A stretch of DNA of 64,000 nt. It comes from Rattus norvegicus (lineage: Eukaryota > Chordata > Mammalia > Rodentia > Muridae). Position numbers and translations under genes: made by a program. Each line of letters opens with the position of its first letter. Position 1 is the stretch's first letter. The notes below the pieces were generated by a model. It did not search any database and had not been told where the DNA came from. It saw only the letters and a program-made list of their open reading frames with translations. The stretch spans positions 75,837,924 to 75,901,923 of the forward strand of contig NC_086024.1 of the NCBI RefSeq assembly GCF_036323735.1, read 5' to 3'. Shown here piece by piece: positions 11,772 through 23,809 of the stretch.

Positions 11772-13589
11772 TCGCCTACTTTTACAACTTCCTATGGATA
11801 AATATCAACAATTACGTCATCGCTAACTTGGTGTCCCAAGAGAACTTCACAATGCTACCAAAGAGCAAGAGAAGAGGGTCTTCATGATCCACATTAATTG
11901 GGTAGCAGCCTTGTTTGTCTTCTAGGAAGCTCTTCTTTGGCAGCATTAAGATTGCCTGGGTCAAATTGTTCTAGATTCTATGGGATGGGTGGTTCAGATG
12001 ACCAATCTATCCTGAATATTCATGGAAGACAGAAAATTCCTCATATGCAAGACAGTTGAAGGAGACATACAAAGGAAGCTAATTGCTTCTTGTTCATCCT
12101 TTTTTTTTTTTTGAATAAGCAACCATTCACGTCTCCTTTTTCTCTCTACCTCTCATTTCTAGTTTCAGTTTGTGATACTGTTCTATGCACTAAAGTGCAC
12201 TAAAGCAATCAGTAAGGATGCCCCACAGTGATGCACTCAGTCTTCTGTTTTCTGTGAACTCTAAAACTTTCTAAATGAGGTAGTGAGAACATGCAGAACC
12301 GTCTGATGCCCAAAGTACAAATAAGTAAAATATTAGGATATTCACTAGAACATTTGATAGTTAATTTACTTAAAGTCCAGAATGAAGAATTTTAAGGCAG
12401 GAAGATTAAATAGTTTTGGGATTGGTAAGTTAACAGTCATGTACTGCTGGTCCAGTTATTCCCAAGTGACTGATGACAAGACTGATTTATGTCTATTGGC
12501 CCTATCATTTTGCCCATTTGATTACTCAACACCTATTGGCTGGTGAGTGCATGAATGGAACACAAAAGACTTTTTGCCTTTATTCACTCTTCTGCTTACA
12601 TGGATCTTTTAGCTTTTGTCTTCAGATAGATTTTCATTTCAGGTCTTTGATTAGATAGTTATATGTTTAACCTTGACAATCATTGAAATAATTTTGGCCA
12701 CTTGGCTTCTGTACTGCCACCTGGCCTCTATTTGTATAGGGTTTTATCAAACTTCATGGCTGCCTTCCTTATTATAGGTTCTGGAGGACTGACACTTCCA
12801 GTGATTCACCTTTACCAGAAAGTTCCATGTGGTCTTGGAGGATTAAGCATCTTCTTGGCTCTTCTATGAACTGCAGTCCTCTACCAAGCATTCAGCATCC
12901 CGTAATGTATCTATCCCAGCATGTCCCCCTTTATTCAGCCTCTTTGTCTCTTCCTCTGTTACATGTCAGTATTCAAACATGTTTGCTTTGCTGAGTTCCA
13001 GTTGTAGCTTTTTTTCAGGCATCACCAAGCCAGCAGGTTGGTAAGACCTTAGCAAGCTTACCAGACACCGAGTTTCTTGTGTGGATGTTAAATTCTGCAC
13101 CCCAAGATACTTCACTCTTCATATGAATCTTACGTTCTATCTCTCTTGATCAGGCACCCTCAAAACCAGCTACAGAAGTCCTCCTGGGCTGGTTGGGACA
13201 TGTGTGTGGATTTTCACAGTTTCTTTGGAGTGTAATCTTTCTTCTCTCATCAGTGCTAACATGTCACCACAGATTGTGCTGGAATTTATCCCTAGTTATC
13301 AGCTTGGCAGGGATCAGGGTGGGGCAACACTTAAAGATGTCGTGTTTGACTGATAGCATAGAAGTTTCTGACTAATCTTCCTGTGTGTAGATATGCTATT
13401 TCCTAGTAAATAGTGGTGGGCTACCCCTGTGTGCTTGGAGTGCTCAAGTGAGTCTGTAGATATTATAGTAATTAGTGACACTAATTCAGATGCCCCACCT
13501 GGTTCCAGAGTTTTCTAGAATAGGATTTTTACAAAATATACCTGTCTTGGCTAAGCATTTAAATGCTTACTGGATGTACTTGGATGGCT
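11772..13589. other. Unique non-coding stretch
   Basis: Contains a T-rich run near 12101-12112. I recognise no SINE, LTR, exon or RNA gene in it. Short open frames (for example 12473-12658) look random. Confidence 0.5.
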
Positions 13590-13841
13590 TTAGTTAGCAT
13601 AAGTGCTTTCCCTGCAAACATGAGGACTTGCATCCAGAGCCTTAGCCCCCATGTAAAAGAGACAAGTGTGAATGATGTGCAACTATAACCCCAGCACCAG
13701 GTAGGCAGAGACAGAATGATCTAGGAACTTACTGGCCAGCCAGCCTAAACAGTGAGCTCCAGGATCAGCTAGAGCTGTGCCACTATGTCAAAAAATAAAG
13801 ATTGGTAGTGATAGAGGAAGACAAATGCTATGACCTGTGGC

Positions 13842-13843
<2 letters not shown>
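13590..13843 (+). mobile_element. RSINE1 (B4-family) SINE
   Basis: Diverged but ordered matches to RSINE1: CATGAGGACTTGCATCC, CCCCAGCACCAGGTAGGCAG, GGCCAGCCAGCCTAAACAGT and a GATAGAGGAAGACA motif. It ends in a (CA)n tail. Confidence 0.75.

Positions 13844-13882
<39 letters not shown>
13844..13882 (+). repeat. (CA)n microsatellite tail of RSINE1
   Basis: Pure CA repeat immediately after the RSINE1 body, the usual position for this family. Confidence 0.95.
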
Positions 13883-13888
<6 letters not shown>

Positions 13889-13890
13889 TG

Positions 13891-14699
13891 AACAAAAGTA
13901 AATATTTATACGGCAAGCCTACTGTTCTCTTTTCCACCAAGGGCAATAAGAGCCTCTTTGTAAATGACCAAAAAAGCTATGAGACTGTGTTACTCTGACT
14001 GTTGGCAAGTGTCCCCAGGCTCTTTGTTATTATTGTGTAAGGCAGTGTAACAGTGATGACCAGTCAACCCAACTGTTATCCCCTTTAAACACTTGAATCC
14101 AAATAGTAAAATAATTGTCTTCAATGTTCCAACATCACTATCAGCAAATGGGCATCTGGTCTACCTTGTGCCAGGGACAATTCATGACCTGCCAATCACT
14201 TGGATTGAAATCATCTTTGCTAGATGAGAAGTGGATGACCCAACCAAAAAAAAATTCCTTCTTACTGCCTATATTTTTCAGACTACTCCAACTATAGGTG
14301 TGTCTGTCCAACTTCTATAGATGTGGATAGGAGAAAGGGGGTAAAGGGAAGGCATTGAGTATTGCACATGTCTGTTTGATACCTGTGAAAAGAAAGGATA
14401 TGGAGAAATACAAACTGATTGATTACAGCCTTTGGAAGTACCCTTGAACTTCTGTGATAGTCCGGCATTGGCCCAGAGCAGTTCTTGGAGACTACCACCT
14501 TGGCCTGGATGCTGCTTTAGAGCCTGAACATGCAGTCTATTGGATACAACACACAACAGAGCAAGGAAGCCCAAATGGCATCCTATAATTGACCAGCCCT
14601 TATAAGTGGCTACATTTCCTATTGCATGAGACAAAATCATAGAATCACGTTTTAATTTTTAAAGTATTACTTTCAAATGTGTTATGATAACTTGTGTGG
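13891..14699. other. Unique non-coding stretch
   Basis: No gene or repeat recognised. A minus-strand open frame at 14278-14640 (120 codons) has no recognisable domain. Confidence 0.45.
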
Positions 14700-14965
14700 C
14701 TACACCTTCAAGTCCTGTGTTGCATTAGCTCTTGTCTTCACTCTCTGAGACACAGGGGGAAGATGACCATATGTAAGTCAAGGGATGCTTGAAAATACCA
14801 GAAGCCGGGACTGAAACAAGAGAGAGTGAACATGGCCCCGGCAATACTTTTTTAAAAACCCTTTAACCCTCCAGAACTATGAGATTACAAATGTCTGTTT
14901 CTTAAATCCTAGGCTTGTGGTGTTTTGTTATGGTAGCTCTGAGGACCAGTTACTGATACCACCTC
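14700..14965 (+). mobile_element. MLT1-type MaLR LTR relic
   Basis: CCTCCAGAACTATGAGA followed by a GTTTCTTAAATCCTAGGCTTGTGG-like stretch and TTTTGTTATGGTAGC is the 3' part of an MLT1 LTR. It is an ancient, highly diverged relic. Confidence 0.6.
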
Positions 14966-15189
14966 ACACTAATCTATCACAAGGTCTTTCCTACTAATCT
15001 CTGGGTCAGTCTCTTCCACCAGAGCAGTGGAAATGATTTTTCTTGATCTAAGTTAGACTGTATTTCTCTTCACCGTAAAATCAGACACTATTTCTCTCTT
15101 AAAGAACATATTCATCACATCTCTGTCTAACCCGTTTGGGATGTTCACCATTAGATTCCACTCAAGCCAGCCAGGTTCTCTCTCACATG

Positions 15190-15510
15190 GGAACCTTCAC
15201 ATGGCTGTTTTGTCTCACTGCTCTTCCCCCAGTGCCCACCTGGCTCATTCCCTCACATTTTCCTGGTCTCTGTTTAGCTCTGATCTGTGTAAGGAAGTCT
15301 ACCCTGACTTCTCAGTTTCAAATCAAAGTTGCCCCCCACTGTACTATTGATTGCCTTCCCTGTGGTAGGTGATAGATTCCCACTAGCCAGGTGCAGTATA
15401 TTTTTCCATAGCACTTGGCACCTAACATTCGATATAAATTATACTTATTTCTGACCATATATCTCCCTCTACTAGAATGCAGGTAATAGGGGAGGGAGTT
15501 TTTGTTTTTC
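15190..15510 (-). mobile_element. LINE2 3' end relic, antisense
   Basis: Shows the antisense L2 order: CTCTTCCCCCAGTGCCCACC, TGGCTCATTCCCTCAC, a serine/threonine-like filler, CCATAGCACTTGGCACC, ATTATACTTATTTC and CTACTAGAATGCAGG. It is an old mammalian repeat with no coding capacity left. Confidence 0.72.
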
Positions 15511-16394
15511 TTTCTCCAAGGAGTCAAACAGTGCCTTGTGATAGAAGGTGCTTAAAGTCTGCCAGGTTAAAAAGAACAGACTCTCCACGTAGAAAGATGA
15601 GTGGAATATGAAGCTCAGAGCCTAGTACCATAGCAAGTCCCCTACAATTTAGATCTTGTTTGAATCTTCTACCCAGGAGAGACAAATCTTTCTTTCCCCA
15701 AGATAAATAAGAAAACATTTTACATTAGACACAGGATGGAAAGGGAATCACATTTGCTCTGTGCCTTAAAGGACTCTAGGTGTTCAGGATGGAGGGAAGC
15801 AATGGGCACGACTGACTGTCTCCTTGTAGCCCTTTTTATGCTTGTCCCCAAAATAAGGGTAACATGGAGTTGAGGAAAGGGAAGCATGTGAGCAATGCCA
15901 GGACCATGTAGATTTATGTTCTTCCATTTGATGCAAACAAGACTTTCTTTGGTGCAAAGTTGAAGTGTATTTACTTAGAACGAAAATCTTACCTTTTCTA
16001 CCTTGTCTCTAACCAAAGATTGTAAATTTCAGATAAAAAAAATCATCATCAGGAAAACAATGATTAACTTTCTAGAATGCACACATTTCTGTTAATGTGT
16101 GCAGGCTGTTGTGCAGTCGTGCAAGCTGCTGACTAATTCTAATTATCTCTAGGCCGGATTCATGATAACTTGTAAATAAAAAAATGCTGCTGACAGCATC
16201 ATGCAAAAGAGGCCGCTACACAAGTGACGGCCAAGATTAGTGATCACAGACAAAATAAAAACAAATGAGGTGAGAACCCGGTCATTCTTTGGCAAGAAAA
16301 TAGGCATTTGTCATGTTAAGTATTAGCTAGGGTTTTACTCCCAAAATTTCTATTTGTAATCTATCAAAAGAGGATTTTTTTAAAAAATGGATCA
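15511..16394. other. Unique stretch including a candidate conserved non-coding block
   Basis: No repeat is recognised. 16020-16290 is rich in TAAT/ATTA cores, has an ATGCAAA octamer-like motif and lacks transposon signatures, so it resembles a conserved non-coding element in style only. Conservation cannot be seen from one sequence. Confidence 0.3.
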
Positions 16395-16575
16395 AGAACC
16401 TAGAGACACAGCTCAGAGGATCTGCATTTGGTTCCCAGTGCTTGCACCACCGGGCACTTCTCAGCTCCCTGCAATTCTAGCTGCAGGAGAATTCTCTTCT
16501 GGCCTCACTAGGCACAAAAGTACAAACCTACACTCAACACATAATTCAAAATAAAATATCTTTAAAAAGTAGATC
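16395..16575 (+). mobile_element. B2/B3-B4-like SINE, diverged
   Basis: Ordered remnants of a tRNA-derived SINE: AGACACAGCTCAGAGG, TTTGGTTCCCAGTGCTTGC, TCTTCTGGCCTCACTAGGCA and an AAATAAAATATCTTTAAAAA tail. No TSD was identified. Confidence 0.6.
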
Positions 16576-16633
16576 TATGTTGTATTTCATATTGAATTCC
16601 TTTTCTTTGCTTGAATTAAAAAATACTGCTCAA

Positions 16634-17603
16634 TTTTTTTTCATCTTTATTAACTTGGGTACTTCTTATTTACATTTTGATTGTTATTCCCTTTCTGGGT
16701 TTCCTGGCCAACATCAACATCCCCCTAACCCCTCCTCCTCCCCTTCCCCTTCTCTATGGGTGTTCTCCTCCCCATCCTTCCCCCATTACCGCCCTCCCCC
16801 CAACAATCACGTTCACTGGGGGTTCAGTCTTGGCAGGACCCAGGGCTTCCCCTTCCACTGGTGCTCTTACTAGGATATTCATTGCTACCTATGAGGTCAG
16901 AGTCCAGGGTCAGTCCATGTATAGTCTTTGGGTAGTGGCTTAGTCCCTGGAAGCTCTGGTTGGTTGGCATTGTTGTACATATGGGGTCTCGAGCCCCTTC
17001 AAGCTCTCCCAGTTTTCTAAGATTCCTTCAACGGGGGTCCCGTTCTCAGTTCAGTGGTTTAATGATGGCATTCACCTATGTATTTGCTGTATTCTGGCTG
17101 TGTCTCTCAGGAGAGATCTACATCCGGTTCCTGTCAGCCTGCACTTCTTTGCTTCATCCATCTTATCTAGTTTGGTGGCTGTATATGTATGGGCCACATG
17201 TGGGGCAGGCTCTGAATGGGTGTTCCTTCTGCCTCTGTTCTAAACTTTGCCTCCCTATTCCCTTCCAAGGGTATTCTTGTTCCCCTTTTAAAGAAGGAGT
17301 GAAACATTCGAATTTTGATCATCCTTCTTGAGTTTCATGTGTTCTGTGCATCTAGGGTAATTTGAGCATTTGGGCTAATATCCACTTATCAATGAGTGTA
17401 TGCCATGTGTGTTTTTCTGTGATTGGGTTACCTCACTCAGGATGATATTTTCCAGTTCCATTCATTTGCCTATGAATTTCATAAAGTCATTGTTTCTGAT
17501 AGCTGAGTAATATTCCATTGTGTAGATGTACCACATTTTCTGTATCCATTCCTCTGTTGAAGGGCATCTGGGTTCTTTCCAGCTTCTGGCTATTATAAAT
17601 AAG
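16634..17603 (-). mobile_element. 5'-truncated young L1, antisense
   Basis: Reverse-complement match to the 3' 0.97 kb of the full-length L1 at 24958-31416: the last ~250 bases of ORF2 plus the whole 3' UTR, with the tail seen as a T run near 16635. ORF2 is a non-functional fragment here. GCTCAA occurs at both edges (16628-16633 and 17604-17609) and may be part of a short TSD. Confidence 0.9.
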
Positions 17604-18009
17604 GCTCAAGTTTTTTAATATGACTTAGAAATCTTGAATGGTGTCATAGGAATGATGTAGTATTTTGGGTGCAAGTCTGTTTATTCACTTATTGTTGACT
17701 GCCTCTTATACTCTGCTGTGGATGATAAAGGGTAAGTGTTTCCCAAACTGCACTTTTTATTTACAACCTTTTCTGAAATTAGCCAGGAGGCAAGATGAAC
17801 TAGCCAGAAGCTGATGTGGTGATTATAAGTTTTCATTATTAGAAATTGCTCTGTATTTTCAAACAGAGTAGTCATGGTAGAAGTGGAAGTCACAGTTCTC
17901 AGATGCCTCTAAACAGGGTGGACTTAGAAGCTTACCTTGTATTAGTTACAGAAAGTTTATATTTTTTGATTTTTTTATGAGCAGGTGTGTTGAAGTAAAT
18001 ATTAAAAAA
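17604..18009. other. Unique non-coding stretch
   Basis: I see no repeat or gene here. Confidence 0.4.
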
Positions 18010-18690
18010 GTTGGTTAACCTTTTATATCGCACTGGCTCTGGCACCATTGGGTCACATGGCACTGCAGGGTACTTTTATCTCAGGAGCTCCATGCTGTCC
18101 CCAAGTATTCTCAGATCCAGTGGTCTGAGAGACCTTCTAGTGTGACACCTGGCCTCGCTGGTCCCTAGAGTTAATTCTGGCACTGGAAGGCCATATCGAA
18201 CTAACCATAATTTATCTCTGATTAGTATCTCTCTCAGCAGCTCTCTGCCAGCCAAGAACTCTCTAGTTCCAGCTACCTCGTAAAATCAGGGCTCTAGAAG
18301 TCCAGCACAGGGCTGGCCTATCGCAGCTCCCTGTCACGAACTCTGCCCACACTCCCAGCAAATGCCCCCTGGTAGTTAAGGTATAAACCCCCAACTACCC
18401 GGTGAAATCAAGACTATAATTTATCAATCAGATTTATGTGTTAAATTTTCAATGTATAATACATCCACACAATAAACTCACAACCAATTGATAAAGATAT
18501 AAACTGCCCACCTAGATAAGATAAATTGACATATAGAAATCCATCCCTTAAGAAATATACAAAACTACCTAGGGTCATTTAAGACCACCTAGATCTGGGT
18601 CGTCCTTCCCCGTCTCCATCTTGATTCTCCTCCTTTCCTCCTTTCTCACCACCTTACTTTTTACTGTCCAACCATGGACCTTGACCTAAC
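18010..18690. mobile_element. Possible ERV LTR relic, unclassified
   Basis: The composition resembles rodent ERVK-type LTRs read in one orientation: a C/T-rich block at 18610-18660 and an AATAAACTCACAACC element near 18473. I cannot name the family and see no TSD. Confidence 0.3.
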
Positions 18691-18984
18691 TTGTGTCTGC
18701 CCTCACCTGCATATAGACATCAGCCTACACAGGTGTGTGTTTATGTGAATGTGTGGTTGCTGCAGAAGCCAGAGTGTTGGATCTCCTGGAGCTAGAGTTA
18801 TAGCCATTCTGTAAGCTGCCCTAAGTGGGACATGGGAACTATCAGTATTCATGAGCATGAAATATCTCCAGTCCCAATTACAGGGACTTGTAGGGAAAAC
18901 ATTTTCATACCTCTTTTTGTAAATAATTCTTCTTTTAAATTGGACTAAGAACACCCCATAAAGCCTACTTCTTGTGATTTGAAT

Positions 18985-19330
18985 GTGTAATGTACTCCAT
19001 AGGTCTCCAGCTCATGGTTCTGCTTTAGGAGGTTGTAGACCCTTTGGACATGGGGCCTGTTGTGGATGGAGCTTGGGAACTATTGGGTGGCTGTGGTTCC
19101 AGCAGATTTCTTCTGCTTCTTGGTCCGCCAAGATGTGAAGAGTCCAGCTACATGCTTCCACCACCATGAATGCTTTTGAGTCTTTCAACATGCTGGGCTC
19201 TCTTCTCTTAAAACAGGAGCCCAGATTCTTTCTTAAGCATGTGAAACATCCTTAAGATGTTTCAGCTGGGTGATCTATCATGTGACAAGAAAATAACTCA
19301 TGCTCTAACAATCTCTAAGTGCTGTGAGTA
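18985..19330 (-). mobile_element. MaLR-like LTR relic, antisense
   Basis: The wording CTCCATAGGTCTCCAG, GGAGGTTGTAGACC and CATGGGGCCTG is distantly similar to the antisense MaLR sequence at the right end of the window (63830-64000). Strong divergence makes the family uncertain. Confidence 0.35.
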
Positions 19331-19699
19331 TTGTTAACTCTAAACAGTGCTGTGAGACAGAATCCTAAGGACTCAGTCATCAGGTGTAACTGAAGTCGTA
19401 TACCTCAGGACTCAGTCATTGGGTATAACTGAAGTCGTATACCTCTTCAACAGAGGAGCCACATTGCTTTCCCCTTGGATTCCTCATGTAGGTTCAATCA
19501 TGCAATAATCATCCTTTTGGAGGTGTGATTGCAGACTCAAATGCTTCAACAGAGTGTATTCTTGTCTCTACAGGAAAAAAAAGTCTTGCCTATAATTGAA
19601 AAAAAATAAACATTTAATTTCAAATTTGAGAAAACATCCCCATTTCTAAGCATCACTTTACCCATTTTGATTCATTTCTACATTTTCTCCAAAAGGCCT

Positions 19700-19870
19700 G
19701 CACTGGTTAACCTCATTTGTCAATTGGAAACATCTGCAAAGGGAGAAGCTCAAAGGAGAAGCTGCTTCCAGCTAACTGGCCTGTGGCTGTTGTCTGTGGG
19801 AGCATTTCTTAATTGCTAATTAGTATAGGGCAGGACCATCTCTAGGCAGATAAACACAGAATTATTGTAT
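19700..19870 (-). mobile_element. LTR relic related to the element at 38748-39151
   Basis: Comparing with the reverse complement of 38748-39151, I see shared order: AGAGAAGGAG-like, GCATTT(C)TTAATT, GGGCAGGACCATC and CTAGGCAG. This suggests an old antisense member of the same LTR family. Confidence 0.45.
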
Positions 19871-20162
19871 GATACTATTCCATGCAGGCATGCATACTCA
19901 GGAGAGCATGGAAACACATACATACAAACCTTATAGACAGTTGTGCTATCAATAATAGCCAAAGGCTGTCTACACACTTTATAGTGCACATTTAAACTTA
20001 TTCTTTTAACTACATATTTCAAATGAATAAAAGAGAATATTTTAATGAAACCTCATATAAAATCTAGCTTCACTAATTCTCAAATAATAGAAAAATTGAT
20101 TCATACAGATCCTACCCTATTTTTTTCTTCTCTGTTCCTCATACTCTTTTGAAGATACTCTT

Positions 20163-21020
20163 TTTTTTTTTTATTAACTTGAGTGTTTCTTATATACATT
20201 TCGAGTGTTATTCCCTTTCCCGGTTTCCAGGCAAACATCCCTCTCCCCCCTCCCCTTCTTTATGAGTGTTCCCCTCCCAACCCTCCCCCCCATTGCCGCC
20301 CTCCCCCCAACAGTCTAGTTCACTAGGGGTTCAGTCTTAGCAGGACCCAGGGCTTCCCCTTCCACTGGTGCTCTTACTAGGATATTCATTGCTACCTATG
20401 AGGTCAGAGTCCAGGGTCAGTCTTTAGGTAGTGGCTTAGTCCCTGGAAGCTCTGGTTGCTTGGCATTGTTGTACTTTTGGGGTCTCGAGCCCCTTCAAGC
20501 TCTTCCAGTTCTTTCTCTGATTCCTTCAACGGGGGTCTTATTCTCAATTCAGTGGTTTGCTGCTGGCATTCACCTATGTATTTGCTGTATTCTGGCTGTG
20601 TCTCTCAGGAGCGATCTACATCCAGCTCCTGTCGGTCTGCACTTCTTTGCTTCATCCATCTTGTCTAGTTGGGTGGCTGTATATGTATGGGCCACATGTG
20701 GGGCAGGCTCTGAATGGGTGTTCCTTCGGTCTCTGTTTTAATCTTTGCCTCTCTCTTCCCTGCCAAGGGTATTCTTGTTCCCCTTTTAAAGAAGGCGTGA
20801 AACATTCACATTTTGATCATCTGTCTTGAGTTTCATTTGTTCTAGGCATCTAGGGTAATTCAAGCATTTGGGCTAATAGCCACTTATCAATGAGTGCATA
20901 CCATGTATATCTTTCTGTGATTGGGTTAGCTCACTCAGAATGATATTTTCCAGTTCCAACCATTTGCCTATGAATTTCATAAAGTCGTTGTTTTTGATAG
21001 CTGAGTAATATTCCATTGTG
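20163..21020 (-). mobile_element. 5'-truncated young L1, antisense, with TSD
   Basis: Matches the 3' ~860 bases of the full-length L1 in reverse complement, with its poly(A) tail appearing as the T run at 20163-20172. A 15-bp perfect TSD, TTTGAAGATACTCTT, lies at 20148-20162 and 21021-21035. Only about 140 bases of ORF2 remain. Confidence 0.95.
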
Positions 21021-21217
21021 TTTGAAGATACTCTTAGATATGTATTTTATGTATAGAGATTTCCATAGCAAAAAATAAGCTTTCTTTTAAGAAAACAGAA
21101 CCACAAACTATTATTATACTTAAAAGGCAACTAAATACCTAAAATATCTTAAAACATTTTATTAAAATACTTATTTTACCTAAAATGTACTACTATTAAC
21201 AATTTAAATGTAACAGT

Positions 21218-21352
21218 TGGGCCTAGCAGTGGTGTAGATCTGTAAGCCCAGACACCTTGGAGATTGAAACAAGAGTATACTAAGCTTAAAGCTTACTGCA
21301 GAGTGAATTCAAGGCCAGCCTTGGCAAGTCAGATCCCATTTCAAAAGACAAA
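21218..21352 (+). mobile_element. B1-type SINE, diverged
   Basis: 7SL-derived order: TAGCAGTGGTGTAGATCTGTAAGCCC, then GAATTCAAGGCCAGCCTTGG, then an A-rich end. It may be an early B1/PB1-like copy. Confidence 0.6.
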
Positions 21353-21371
21353 GTCAGAAATGGTTAAGGAT

Positions 21372-21738
21372 TGTCTTGGGGGTTTATTGCTATGAAGAGA
21401 CACTATGATTATCGCAACTCTTATAAAGGAAAACATGTAATTGGGGCAGGCATACAGTTTCAGAGGATCAGTTCATTAACATGGTGGGAAGCATGGTGGT
21501 GTGCAGGCAGGCTTGGTGCTGGAGCAGGAGCTGAGAGTTCTACATCTTGATCCCTGTGGATCAAACAGAAGGAGACTGTGTCACACTAGATGTAGCTTGA
21601 GCATAGAAGATCTTAAAGCCTGTCCCCACAGTGACACACCTCCTCCAACAAGGCCACACCTCCTAACAGTACCACTCTGTGTGGCCAAGCATTCAAACAC
21701 ATGAATCTATAGGGGCCATACATAATCAAACCACCACA
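21372..21738. mobile_element. Solo LTR (MaLR MT/ORR1-like) with 5-bp TSD
   Basis: Starts TGTCTTGGGG, ends CCACCACA, is 367 bp long, and is flanked by AGGAT at 21367-21371 and 21739-21743. The TG...CA ends plus a 5-bp duplication are the hallmark of an LTR insertion reduced to one LTR. Relatives lie at 52468-54778, 62372-62706 and (antisense) 63830-64000. The MaLR name is from memory. Confidence 0.8.
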
Positions 21739-21989
21739 AGGATGTCACTTAGTGGTAGAGTGCATGTTGAGTCTCATGCTTGTTTAGCATGCATGAGACC
21801 TTAGGCTCTATAATATTCACTATCATCTAATATCCAATGATTACATATTTCTTTCCTGGTTATTTAAGTTATAGTCAGTATCTAAGAAATGTTAGCTATT
21901 GAGACTGCATTTCTTACTTTTCTCTTCATTTATAGCTCTACTCCTATCTACCTTCCCTTTGCAGGTTTGCTGTCATCAGTCTAAGGATT

Positions 21990-22352
21990 GAAGTAGCTGA
22001 AGGAGTTTCCAACACAATAAAAAGAACACAATATCAACCAACCAGAGCTCCCAGGGATGAAACCACCATCCTGAGAGAAGACAGGAATGGACCCATGGCT
22101 CCCGCAGCATATGTAGCAGAGGATGGCCTTGTTGGGCATCAGTGGGAGGAGAGGCCCTTGGTCCTGTTAAGGCTCGATGTCTCAGTGTAGGAGAATGTCA
22201 TGGCAGGGAAATGGGAGGGAGTATGTGGTTGGGTGAGGGAACACCCTCATAGAAGTGCAGGGTGGGAGTAGTGTGGGATAGCCGGTTTCTGGAGGGGAAA
22301 CCAAGCAGTGGGATAACATTTAAAATGTAAATTAAAAATGCAATTACAAGAA
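21990..22352 (+). mobile_element. Old L1 3' UTR fragment
   Basis: AACCAACCAGAGCTCCCAGG, GCATATGTAGCAGAGGATGG, GGCCCTTGGTCCTG and ATAACATTTAAAATGTAAAT are ordered motifs of older rodent L1 3' UTRs, ending in an A-rich tail. No ORF is retained. Confidence 0.75.
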
Positions 22353-22799
22353 AAAGAAAACAAAAGAACATCTCATACCTGTATTTTTGAGTATTATATT
22401 TCTATGCTATTAGCAATTTTGTATAAACTGTATAAATTGACAGGTAAGTTTAGTGGCAGATCAGACTAGATACTTCCTAGAGTGTAGTGTCACCAGGATG
22501 TATGCAATGTTTTCTCCCTTTTAAGGTTGTTAAAAGCTGCTAATGATTATTTCCTAGACCTGTTAATTCCCAAGACATTCTGGAGGGGGATGCTCTGTTT
22601 TCACTTCTCCCTTTATTAGCTGCAGTGCTCCCAGCTAAAGAAATGCTTACCCTCAGCTATCACCCTCTCTTTCGTATGGGAAAGGCAGGTGAACTGCTTG
22701 AACCCTTGATTCACCAATGTAAACCTAGTAAGTTGCCCCACAAGATGCTTGTCATGCCTAATGTTTTTGTTTGTTTGTTTGCTTGCTTGTTTGTATTTT
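22353..22799. other. Unique stretch
   Basis: No gene or repeat recognised until a (TTTG)n-type stretch at 22768-22797 that is probably the reversed tail of the adjacent B1. Confidence 0.4.
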
Positions 22800-22910
22800 T
22801 AACTACCTCTGTACCTCAGGCTGGACTAGCATTAACTCTGTAGCCCAGGCTAGCCTCATACTCACTGCTTACCAGGTACTGAGATTGCTATCATACCTAG
22901 TCGACCAGTG
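22800..22910 (-). mobile_element. B1 SINE, antisense
   Basis: CCTCAGGCTGGACTAGCATT and CTGTAGCCCAGGCTAGCCTC are the reversed right part of B1, preceded by a T/G-rich stretch representing its tail. Confidence 0.65.
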
Positions 22911-23309
22911 GTTCTTATAGGATTGTTACAGTCTTATATATCTAAATACACTGCTGTATTCTAGCCAGTTGCAGTCATTGTATATATAGTCATTACCAGG
23001 CCCTAAAATTTTCTTTATTTGCCTATTGGAATGCCCAGGTTGGCTCCTGAGTTCTCTGGGTACAGTTCTAGTAGTTTTTTGAAGATTTCCTGCTTTGTCT
23101 CAGCCACATCATGGCTCTAGAAAGCCTGAGGTATTTTAGGAACCACTTCACCTGGGTACTACTGGTGCTTATTTCTTTTCGTTTGACTCTTCTTGTGTCT
23201 TTTCCCCAGTAGACAGATAAAGCAAAGGTTTAAAGTAAAAATACAATATGAGTTCATAGTGATGTCTTTAGATTTAGAAAGGTGAGTTTTATTTAATATA
23301 ATTAATCCT

Positions 23310-23660
23310 TTAAATTTAAACATATTTTATTCTATGTTTAGGAATGTTTTGCCTGCATGTATGTCTTTTTTTTTTTTTTTTTTTGGGTTCTTTTTTTCGG
23401 AGCTGGGGACCGAACCCAGGGCCTTGCGCTTCCTAGGTAAGCGCTCTACCACTGAGCTAAATCCCCAGCCCCGCATGTATGTCTTTGTATCATGTGACTA
23501 TGGTGCTCCAGTGGGCCAAAAGAAGGACATAAGATCTCCATGAACTGGAGTTACAGGAAGTTGTGAGTTGCCATGTGGGTGCTGGGTGTTGAACTTGAGT
23601 TCTTTGGAAGAGCAGCTAGCATTCTCACTTGCTTAGCCATTAATCAATCTTCTAAATGAT
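23310..23660 (-). mobile_element. B4-type SINE, antisense, interrupted by an ID element
   Basis: Left piece 23310-23368 (GTTTTGCCTGCATGTATGTC) and right piece 23473-23660 (CTGGAGTTACAGGAAGTTGT, GCCATGTGGGTGCTGG, GGAAGAGCAGCTAGC) are contiguous in B4 order. They are separated by the ID element and its TSD, so the B4 is older than the ID. Confidence 0.7.
23369..23472 (-). mobile_element. ID SINE (BC1-derived), antisense
   Basis: Reverse complement of the rat ID consensus. The minus strand reads GGGGCTGGGGATTTAGCTCA, then the pol III B box GGTTCGGTCC, then an A-rich tail seen here as a long T run. A 14-bp perfect TSD, GCATGTATGTCTTT, lies at 23355-23368 and 23473-23486. The near-consensus sequence implies a recent insertion. 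Confidence 0.95.
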
Positions 23661-23809
23661 TTTATATTTCTTTCTCCTTTCAACATTGAAATTTGTTCTT
23701 CACATCAAAGTGATCACTCATTTTCCCAACTCCGTTCGAGACCCGTGGTGCTTTGCCACGGACATGACTAATGTGGCTGGCTTCTAAAGTTTTAAGTTGT
23801 GGTGCCTTT

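Noticed and set aside
10792..11887. Several overlapping open frames of 230-344 codons rich in His/Thr/Tyr or Cys/Val/Met on both strands
   Set aside because: They are produced by the alternating CA/TA array, in which no stop codon can occur. They have no complexity or domains and no plausible gene context.
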